Shown here piece after piece: positions 1 through 4,608 of a stretch of DNA of 5,694 nt. The stretch comes from JASHVB01 sp049522565 (GTDB lineage: Bacteria; Pseudomonadota; Alphaproteobacteria; Acetobacterales; Acetobacteraceae): contig JBEKNT010000434.1 in assembly GCA_049522565.1 (NCBI GenBank), positions 1 to 5,694 on the forward strand. The letters are read 5' to 3'. The notes beneath the pieces are model-generated. The model was not told where the DNA came from and ran no database searches. It saw only the letters and a list, made by a program, of their open reading frames with translations. Made by a program: the position numbers and the translations under genes. Each line of letters starts with the position of its first letter. Within the stretch, counting starts at the first letter, position 1.

Positions 1-22
1 CTCCCACGAGGGGAGGGGGAGG
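1..22. repeat. Partial purine/pyrimidine hairpin, possible remnant of a palindromic repeat
   Basis: The first 22 bases can fold CTCCC against GGGAG and run on into a GA-rich stretch. They resemble the ends of the composite palindromic elements at 1886-2081 and 3511-3650. The window edge cuts it, so membership in that family is only a suggestion. It lies in the open frame of the binding protein. Confidence 0.3.
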
Positions 23-840
23 ATTCTGCCACGGTCGCCCGGTATGGCGACAGAGGCGTCGGCCGTGACAGGCGCCGATTCCGGGCTGCCATAGCCGCCA
101 TCGCCGGCGTTGCACTGCTGGCAGCCCCTGGCTGGGGGGCGAAGCGCGTGGTTTCGCTTAACCTGTGCAGCGACCAGATGCTGGTGCTGCTGGCACCGGA
201 GCAGGTGGCCGCGCTGTCGCCCCTGGCGCGCGACCCTACCCTGTCGTTCGTTGCCACGCGGGCCACCGCTTTGCCGGTGGTTCGGGGTTCCGCCGAGGCA
301 GTGCTGCGGTTGCACCCCGACCTGGTCCTGGCCGGAGGCTTCGGCGCGCAGACCACCGTGGCGCTGCTGGCGCAGGAGGGAGTGCCGGTATGGCGGCTCG
401 ACCTGCCGCAGGATTTTGCGGCGATTCGCGCGCAGACGACGCGGCTTGCCGAACGGCTGGGCGTACCGGAACGCGGGGCTGTGCTGATCGCGGCGATGGA
501 TGCAACCTTGCGTTTGGTGCGGCCACCCGCGCACCGGATCACGGCCATCGCCTGGGAACCACGCGGCTATACCGCGGGTCCAGGCTCGCTGATGGACGCG
601 GTGCTGCGTGCCGCCGGTCTCGCCAACGCCGCCGACGGAAGCCGGATGGGGTTGGAGGCGCTGTTGCGCCACCCGCCCGACCTGCTGGTGGTGCCGCTGT
701 CGCCGGGCTATCCGTCGCTCGCCACGGATTTGCTCGACAGCCCCGCGGTCGCTGCGATCCCGAGGCGAGCACTGCCGCCGCCGCTCACCATCTGTGCCGG
801 CCCGTTCACTGCTCAGGCGGTCGCCATGTTGGCGCGATGA
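1..840 (+). CDS. Periplasmic substrate-binding protein of a cobalamin/siderophore-type ABC importer (start not visible)
   Basis: This is the likely periplasmic binding protein that hands a cobalamin, ferric-siderophore or haem-like ligand to the permease encoded next. The frame is open from the window edge. Residues (counted from base 1) ~24-47 form a signal peptide: a basic RRRFR patch, an Ala/Ile/Leu/Val core, then a likely cut after GWGA. The mature part starts KRVVSLNLCSDQ, typical of BtuF/FepB-like (COG0614) proteins. It continues with a first lobe ending near PDLVLAGG, a linker helix and a second lobe with WEPRGYTAGPGSLMD. No in-frame ATG, GTG or TTG precedes GTG 148. A start at 148 would remove the signal peptide, so it is probably not the true start. 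The gene either begins upstream or is shifted by one base (see findings). The stop overlaps the permease ATG as ATGA. The family call is firm; the ligand is unknown. Confidence 0.8.
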   Translation, partial: LPRGEGEDSATVARYGDRGVGRDRRRFRAAIAAIAGVALLAAPGWGAKRVVSLNLCSDQMLVLLAPEQVAALSPLARDPTLSFVATRATALPVVRGSAEAVLRLHPDLVLAGGFGAQTTVALLAQEGVPVWRLDLPQDFAAIRAQTTRLAERLGVPERGAVLIAAMDATLRLVRPPAHRITAIAWEPRGYTAGPGSLMDAVLRAAGLANAADGSRMGLEALLRHPPDLLVVPLSPGYPSLATDLLDSPAVAAIPRRALPPPLTICAGPFTAQAVAMLAR

Positions 841-1898
841 GGGGAACAGATCTGGAGGGGAACGGTTCTCCCCGTATTGCCCCCACGCGCCCAATTCTCC
901 CCGGTTCTCCAACTCTTCCGGCTCCGCCGATCCTCCCGACGCTCTCGACACCCCGGACTCTTGCCACCTTGACGCTCCTGCTTGCCGGCCTGCTGCTCGC
1001 GTCTCTGCTGGTCGGCGACGGGACCCTGGCGCTGCCGGACCGGCTGATCCTGTCGCAGATTCGTCTGCCTCGGACGCTGCTGGCGGCGCTGGTCGGCGGC
1101 GGCCTCGGCCTGTCCGGTGCAGTGCTGCAAGGCGCGTTGTGCAATCCCCTGGCCGATCCCGGATTGCTCGGCATAACCGGCACGGCCGGACTGGGTGCGG
1201 CGGTGGTGTTCTATTGGGGCCTGGCGGCGCAGTTCGCGCCGGCACTGCCGCTCGGCGGCTTGGCGGGCGCCGCGGTCGGCGCCTTCTGCCTGCTGGCTTT
1301 TGCCGGGCGAGCGCCCTCCGGACCATCGCTGATCCTTGCCGGGGTCGCGGTATCGGCGCTGGCGGCATCGCTGCTGGCCTTGGCGCTGAGCCTGGCGCCG
1401 AACCCCTTCGCCCTGGCGGAGATCACCTTCTGGTTGCTGGGCGGACTGACCGACCGGTCGCTCCTGCACGTGGCGTTGGCAGCGCCGCCGATCCTGCTGG
1501 GGACGGCAATCCTGCTGCGGCTGGGCCCCGGGTTGGACGCGCTCAGCCTCGGCGAGGAAACCGCCGCCAGCCTGGGGGTTCCGGTCGGGCGCACGCTGCG
1601 GCTCGCTGCGGCGGGAACGGCACTCGCGGCCGGCGCCGGTGCGGCGGTGGCGGGTGGCATCGGTTTCGTCGGCCTCGTGGTGCCACACCTGCTGCGCCCG
1701 TCGCTCGGCGAGCGGCCTGCGGCGTTGCTGCCCGCGTCCTTCCTTGCCGGCGCCGCACTGCTGCTGGCGGCGGACCTGCTGGTGCGGCTGGCACCGCTGG
1801 TGCTGCCCGTGTCGCAACCGCTGCCGGTGGGCGTGCTGACCGCCCTGCTTGGCGCGCCGTTCGTGATCGCGATCGCCCGAAAAGCACCTCTCCCGTGA
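837..1898 (+). CDS. BtuC/FecCD-family ABC transporter permease
   Basis: This inner-membrane permease probably forms the homodimeric channel of the importer. The ATG at 837 overlaps the binding-protein TGA (ATGA), which fixes the start and implies coupled translation. The protein has 353 residues, slightly long for the family, and is strongly hydrophobic from ~41 onward. Family motifs appear in order: RLPRTL (76-81), SGAVLQG (93-99), NPLADPGLLGI (103-113), LGEETAASLGV (238-248, the loop that contacts the ATPase), GGIGFVGLVVPHLLR (273-287) and LPVGVLTALLGAPF (329-342). The first ~40 residues are unusual: a Pro-rich hydrophilic extension with three 6-residue units of the form xxP(I/T)LP before the first membrane helix. 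The last residues, APLP, are encoded by the left arm of a repeat element that continues into the ATPase gene. BtuC, FecC/D and HmuU cannot be told apart here. Confidence 0.93.
   Translation: MRGTDLEGNGSPRIAPTRPILPGSPTLPAPPILPTLSTPRTLATLTLLLAGLLLASLLVGDGTLALPDRLILSQIRLPRTLLAALVGGGLGLSGAVLQGALCNPLADPGLLGITGTAGLGAAVVFYWGLAAQFAPALPLGGLAGAAVGAFCLLAFAGRAPSGPSLILAGVAVSALAASLLALALSLAPNPFALAEITFWLLGGLTDRSLLHVALAAPPILLGTAILLRLGPGLDALSLGEETAASLGVPVGRTLRLAAAGTALAAGAGAAVAGGIGFVGLVVPHLLRPSLGERPAALLPASFLAGAALLLAADLLVRLAPLVLPVSQPLPVGVLTALLGAPFVIAIARKAPLP
885..938 (+). repeat. Three degenerate 18-nt tandem units encoding xxP(I/T)LP in the permease N-terminus
   Basis: Three successive 18-nt units (885-902, 903-920, 921-938) encode TRPILP, GSPTLP and APPILP. 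The coding strand is rich in CTCC/TTCC. The repeat lies in the extra N-terminal segment of the permease, before the first membrane helix. Just upstream, GAGGGGAAC occurs twice as a direct repeat (839-847 and 855-863). These patterns suggest local repeat expansion at the gene junction rather than a conserved domain. Confidence 0.5.
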
Positions 1899-2081
1899 AA
1901 CCGGAGAGGTCAAGACCCGACAGCGGCGAGAGTGAGGGCGATCGGGGCGCCCCGCTGCCCCTGGTCGCCTCGCCGCCCGAGAGTGCTGCGTGCCGACCCG
2001 ACAACCGTCGCCCCGATCGTGTCTCGCCCCCTGGCTCGAGCGCTGGGGGGCATGCCTCTGCCGCGCGCAGCGCGGGAGAGG
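1886..2081. repeat. Degenerate composite palindromic element spanning the permease end and the ATPase start
   Basis: Three inverted repeats lie in series. The first is a hairpin with ACCTCTCC (1886-1893) against GGAGAGGT (1903-1910). The second is a long-range pair, CGATCGGGGCG (1939-1949) against CGCCCCGATCG (2009-2019). The third is a hairpin at 2055-2081 with 11 of 12 stem positions paired. The intergenic element at 3511-3650 has the same order: small hairpin, long-range arms, CCTCT...AGAGG hairpin. The final hairpins match at 25 of 27 positions and share the exact 19-mer CGCGCAGCGCGGGAGAGGT (2064-2082 and 3632-3650). Here the element is in coding sequence. It supplies the last permease codons and about 62 N-terminal residues of the ATPase. 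Confidence 0.7.
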
Positions 2082-2776
2082 TTTCCCTCGCCTCCCCCAC
2101 CATCTCGCTGCGCGACCGCCCGGTCCTGCACGACATCGACCTGACTATCCGCCCCGGCGAACTGGTCGCCGTCTGCGGCCCGAACGGCGCCGGCAAGTCC
2201 ACGCTGCTGCGTGCACTGGCCGGTCTGCTGCCCGGCACACCGCCGCGTGATCCGCGTCGCGTGGCCTACCTGCCGCAGGGCGCGCGCTGCGCCTGGGGGC
2301 TGACGGTCGCGCAGGTGGCGGCGCTGGGCCGCATCCCGCACCATGATTCGGCGCAGGCCCCGGTAACACATGCGTTGCAGAGCTGCGGTATCCTGGCATT
2401 GCGCGATCGGCGGGTGGACCGCATTTCCGGCGGTGAGGCCCGCCGCGCCATGCTGGCCCGCGCCTTTGCCACGGAGCCCGACGTGTTCCTGCTGGACGAA
2501 CCGACCGCCGACCTGGACCCCGCTGCCGCCCACAGCGTCATGCGCCTGCTGCGTGACACCGCCGAGGCCGGCCGCGCCGTGGTGGTGGTGCAGCATGCCA
2601 TCGACCTGGCGATCCGCTTCGCCCACCGCGTGGTCGTCCTGCAATCCGGCCGCATGACCGCGGACCTGCCGGTGCGCGACGCCCTGCCCGCCGCTGCCGC
2701 GGCGTTCGGTCTGCCCTTCGGCCTCGATTCCGAACCCCGTTTGCTGCCGCCCGATGACCGCGTCACTCGGCCTTGA
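1895..2776 (+). CDS. ABC transporter ATPase of the cobalamin/siderophore importer, with repeat-derived N-terminal extension
   Basis: This cytoplasmic ATPase powers the importer. The start is GTG 1895, overlapping the permease stop as GTGA. No other ATG, GTG or TTG lies in this frame before Walker A, so the start is effectively forced. The protein has 293 residues. Motifs: Walker A GPNGAGKST (95-103); Q-loop in YLPQGARCAWG followed by VAALGRIPH, typical of the FepC/BtuD/HmuV group; signature ISGGEARRA (SGGE at 178-181); Walker B and D-loop VFLLDEPTADLD (197-208, catalytic Glu202); H-loop His234 in VVVVQHAIDLA. All catalytic residues are present, so the enzyme should be active. The nucleotide-binding domain begins only around residue 63. 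Residues 1-62 are low-complexity (Pro, Ser, Arg, Gly) and lie on the palindromic element. The last 23 nt overlap tonB. Confidence 0.92.
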   Translation: MKPERSRPDSGESEGDRGAPLPLVASPPESAACRPDNRRPDRVSPPGSSAGGHASAARSAGEVSLASPTISLRDRPVLHDIDLTIRPGELVAVCGPNGAGKSTLLRALAGLLPGTPPRDPRRVAYLPQGARCAWGLTVAQVAALGRIPHHDSAQAPVTHALQSCGILALRDRRVDRISGGEARRAMLARAFATEPDVFLLDEPTADLDPAAAHSVMRLLRDTAEAGRAVVVVQHAIDLAIRFAHRVVVLQSGRMTADLPVRDALPAAAAAFGLPFGLDSEPRLLPPDDRVTRP

Positions 2777-3494
2777 GCGACCTGCCGTGGCGGCGCCGGC
2801 GCGGCGCCGGGTCCGGTGGCGGCGCCGCATGGGCCCTGCGGCATTGGTGTCGCTGGGCTTGCACGTCGCGCTGATCGGGGCGGCGGTGCTCTGGATGCAG
2901 CGGTCCGCACCGGTCGTCCTGGTGCCGGAGAATGATCCGGCGACGGTGCAGCTTGTGATGTCGCCGCCCGGCGGGGAGACGCCGCCCGCCGCGGCGCCGC
3001 AGCCAGAGAAGCCGCCGGCGCCGGAGTCTCCCCAGACCGCCGCGGCCACGCCGCAGGCACCTCCCGCCGCTGCGAGCACGACCGAGGACGCGCCGCCGCC
3101 GGCCGCGGCGCCACCGCCGCCCGCGCCGCCAGCCCCCAGGGCGGCGGACAACAAGCTGACCTTCGATTTCGCTGCGGCGGAGAGCGACACCAACGCGCTG
3201 GTCACCGGTGACCTGATGGTGCCCGCGAGCCCGGACGTGAAGTTCCACAACCGCAAGCCGAGCTATCCGAACGAGGCGGTTTTTCGGGGTGAGCAGGGCG
3301 CAGTGGTGCTGCTGATCCATGTGTCGCCGGAGGGGTTGGTCAGCGGCGTGGACGTGGTCCAAAGCTCGGGATTTGCCGCGCTCGACCGTGCCGCGCGCGA
3401 TGCCGTGCTGACCTGGCACTTCCTGCCTTCGGTGAAGGACGGCCAGCCGGTGCCGGACGAGGTGCCGCTGCGCTTCGTCTTCGCGCTGGACTGA
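2754..3494 (+). CDS. tonB: TonB-family energy-transducing protein
   Basis: This protein spans the periplasm and carries proton-motive energy from an ExbB/ExbD complex to outer-membrane receptors. Of its 246 residues, 1-26 are an Arg-rich cytoplasmic tail and ~28-47 a single membrane helix. The helix contains the S33xxxH37 pattern (SLGLH) characteristic of TonB. A Pro/Ala-rich periplasmic spacer follows (~71-130). The C-terminal TonB domain has YPNEAVFRGEQGAVVLLIHV from 171, VVQSSG (201-206), LDRAARDAVLTWHFLP (210-225) and a terminal strand PLRFVFALD. The spacer is short compared with enterobacterial TonB. The gene starts inside the ATPase gene (23-nt overlap) without a clear ribosome binding site, so it is probably translationally coupled. 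An alternative start is Met26 (2829), close to the membrane helix. The position suggests a TonB dedicated to this importer and its unseen receptor; no exbB or exbD is in the window. Confidence 0.92.
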   Translation: MTASLGLERPAVAAPARRRVRWRRRMGPAALVSLGLHVALIGAAVLWMQRSAPVVLVPENDPATVQLVMSPPGGETPPAAAPQPEKPPAPESPQTAAATPQAPPAAASTTEDAPPPAAAPPPPAPPAPRAADNKLTFDFAAAESDTNALVTGDLMVPASPDVKFHNRKPSYPNEAVFRGEQGAVVLLIHVSPEGLVSGVDVVQSSGFAALDRAARDAVLTWHFLPSVKDGQPVPDEVPLRFVFALD

Positions 3495-3510
3495 CGCCAA
3501 CGGACATCTC

Positions 3511-3650
3511 TCCCGCCTGCGGCGGGAAAGCTCGTAAGCGCGACGGCGCACAAGGGTGAGGGGCGAACCGCACGGACCGCCCGCGCGTCACGCCCCTCAC
3601 CCTCGCCGGTCACGCGTCTCGACCTCTCCCACGCGCAGCGCGGGAGAGGT
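3511..3650. repeat. Composite palindromic intergenic element, probable bidirectional terminator
   Basis: Three inverted repeats fill the gap between the convergent tonB and WxxGxW genes. The first is a hairpin with TCCCGCC (3511-3517), loop TGC, GGCGGGA (3521-3527). The second is a perfect 13-bp pair, AGGGTGAGGGGCG (3553-3565) and CGCCCCTCACCCT (3591-3603), with a 25-nt spacer. The third is a hairpin at 3623-3649 with an 8-bp outer stem, an A-C mismatch and a GC-rich inner stem. It starts 17 nt after the tonB stop and ends 4 nt before the neighbouring gene's stop. Position and fold suggest transcription termination from both sides, without U-tracts. A degenerate relative lies at 1886-2081. 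Confidence 0.75.
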
Positions 3651-3654
3651 GGAC

Positions 3655-4026
3655 TCAAGCCCAGTGACCCTCCAGCCAGACCCAGCCGCCGCTGGGTTGC
3701 TGCGCCCATCGGCCAGGAACCCAGGTGGCCGCGCCGGACGGGGCGGCCACGTATTGGCCGCCGACCCAGACCCAGGGATTCCCGACCATCCCGGTGTAGT
3801 TCCAATGCCCGGGCTGCCAGACCTCGGGCCCGCCGCTTGGTGGCGGTGGCGGCACCAACTCGGCATGCGGCGGCGGGGGCGGCATGGGCGCCACCGTGGG
3901 TGCGATCTGCACCTGCGGTGGCGGCTGCACGATCACCTGGGTGGTTTGCGGCGGCGGCGAGCCGCCACAGGCGGCAAGCGTCAACAGCCCCGGCAATACC
4001 AGCCAGGCGCTATGCGAGCGGATCAT
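3655..4026 (-). CDS. WxxGxW-repeat lipoprotein
   Basis: This predicted lipoprotein of 123 residues has no known biochemical role. The signal sequence is MIRSHSAWLVLPGLLTLAAC, with lipobox LAAC (17-20). Gly rather than Asp follows the Cys, which favours outer-membrane sorting. A Pro/Gln/Val-rich linker runs to ~69. Four aromatic repeats then follow: WQPGHW (70-75), WVGGQY (87-92), WVPGRW (102-107) and WLEGHW (117-122). They match the WXXGXW repeat family (PF12779), which includes BcpO-related proteins. The ATG ATG at 4029/4026 follows AGGAG (4033-4037). The second ATG has the better 6-nt spacing and was chosen; the first would add one Met. It lies 13 nt downstream of a paralogue with the same repeat layout, so the pair forms an operon. 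Confidence 0.82.
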   Translation of the reverse strand: MIRSHSAWLVLPGLLTLAACGGSPPPQTTQVIVQPPPQVQIAPTVAPMPPPPPHAELVPPPPPSGGPEVWQPGHWNYTGMVGNPWVWVGGQYVAAPSGAATWVPGRWAQQPSGGWVWLEGHWA

Positions 4027-4032
4027 CATGCT

Positions 4033-4037
4033 CTCCT
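4033..4037 (-). promoter_or_regulatory. Ribosome binding site AGGAG of the WxxGxW lipoprotein gene
   Basis: AGGAG on the minus strand lies 6 nt from the ATG at 4026 and only 3 nt from the ATG at 4029. It argues against the longer reading from 4059, which would place this site inside the gene and push the lipoprotein signal inward. It sits in the short gap between the two paralogues. Confidence 0.65.
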
Positions 4038-4039
4038 GC

Positions 4040-4378
4040 TCAGCTCCGCCAATGGCCACCGACCCAGATATAGCCGCCGGTGGATTCCTGCGCCCAATGG
4101 CCGGGCTCCCATACCGCGGTCGGCTGCGGGCGCTGCACGTAGTGGCCCTCGGTCCAGTCCCAGGTGGTGCCGTTCCAGGCCCAATGGCCGGCCTCCCAGG
4201 TCATCATCTGCGGTTGCTGGCTGGGCGGCGGCGGAATGGTTTCCACCCGCGGCGGCGGCGGCGCGGTGGGCGCGATGATCACGGTCGAGGTTTGCGCGGA
4301 GGCCGGCACGACTGCGCCCCCCACGGCCAGGGCGACCAGCGCCGGCACGGCAAGTTGTGTCAGGGTCCGGACAGACAT
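4040..4378 (-). CDS. Secreted WxxGxW-repeat protein
   Basis: This is a predicted soluble periplasmic or exported protein of 112 residues with unknown function. A Sec signal peptide (~1-28) ends VVPASAQ, with likely cleavage after ASA. The mature start, TSTVIIAPTAPPPP, resembles the Val/Pro-rich linker of the downstream paralogue. Four repeats follow: WEAGHW (61-66), WTEGHY (75-80), WEPGHW (90-95) and WVGGHW (105-110). The last three spacings are 15 residues, as in the paralogue, so the pair probably arose by tandem duplication. It lacks a lipobox, unlike its partner. The start is supported by AAGGAG 7 nt upstream. It is the first gene of the minus-strand pair and diverges from the MarR-GNAT gene. 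Confidence 0.84.
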   Translation of the reverse strand: MSVRTLTQLAVPALVALAVGGAVVPASAQTSTVIIAPTAPPPPRVETIPPPPSQQPQMMTWEAGHWAWNGTTWDWTEGHYVQRPQPTAVWEPGHWAQESTGGYIWVGGHWRS

Positions 4379-4385
4379 GGTTCAT

Positions 4386-4391
4386 CTCCTT
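4386..4391 (-). promoter_or_regulatory. Ribosome binding site AAGGAG of the secreted WxxGxW gene
   Basis: AAGGAG on the minus strand, 7 nt before the ATG at 4378, is a strong Shine-Dalgarno sequence. It is among the best in this window and fixes the start, which matches the signal peptide. Confidence 0.75.
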
Positions 4392-4572
4392 TCGGATCAC
4401 TCACCAGAAACAGCCAGGCAGTGCCAAACGCGTGATTTGGTTCGGCTGCACAACAGGGTTCCGATCAATTGGGGCGCGACTGGGGTGCATCCAGCGACCG
4501 GCGTTTCACAAGCCATTGAGACCCCGACCGAGACCTGCACCGTTCACGCGAACGGGACTGACAGGGAGATAC

Positions 4573-4585
4573 TTGACTCCGTCAA
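4573..4585. promoter_or_regulatory. Candidate MarR operator TTGAC-TCC-GTCAA overlapping a -35 box
   Basis: This is a perfect inverted repeat with 5-bp arms and a 3-nt centre, 23 nt before the MarR-GNAT ATG. Its left arm also reads TTGACT (4573-4578), a good -35 hexamer. A promoter using it would start transcription around 4608-4609. A repressor bound here would block it. MarR proteins commonly bind palindromes in their own promoters, so autoregulation is likely but inferred. The matching -10 region is poor. Confidence 0.5.
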
Positions 4586-4608
4586 CCTGTCTGGCTCACG
4601 CTCCGGCC

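Larger units (their letters stand above)
4379..4608. promoter_or_regulatory. Divergent intergenic region between the WxxGxW pair and the MarR-GNAT gene
   Basis: This 230-nt gap must hold the promoters of both divergent units. It is visibly less GC-rich than the flanking genes around 4400-4480. No convincing -35/-10 pair for the minus-strand genes was found by eye. On the MarR side a TTGAC-TCC-GTCAA palindrome is present, listed separately. A short inverted repeat CGTTC-ACGC-GAACG lies at 4541-4554 with no assigned role. Confidence 0.5.

Noticed and set aside
1..100. Possible cobalamin riboswitch upstream of the binding-protein gene
   Set aside because: The GC-rich segment with GGGCTGCC tempted this call, but I could not find the conserved B12-box or core helices. 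Any riboswitch would lie upstream of the window.
165..1898. One 577-codon open frame running through both the binding-protein and permease regions
   Set aside because: Before 837 this frame is an out-of-frame shadow of the binding protein with Gly/Arg/Ala-rich noise. Only the part from the ATG at 837 has permease motifs.
608..2776. A 722-codon open frame ending in the ATPase, suggesting a large fusion
   Set aside because: The part before 1895 is a shadow of the binding protein and permease genes and has no domain. The absence of stops is due to high GC.
1910..3256. A 448-codon minus-strand open frame opposite the ATPase and tonB
   Set aside because: It is antisense to two well-supported genes, its sequence mirrors their Pro/Ala-rich codons, and no family motif or ribosome binding site is visible.
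3511..3650. CRISPR-like repeat array
   Set aside because: The repeats are inverted pairs of different sequence, not regularly spaced direct repeats with unique spacers.
4357..4608. N-terminal extension of the MarR-GNAT protein from the upstream in-frame ATG
   Set aside because: The extension has no resemblance to MarR proteins, covers the promoter/operator region and the start of the divergent gene, and would overlap its ribosome binding site.
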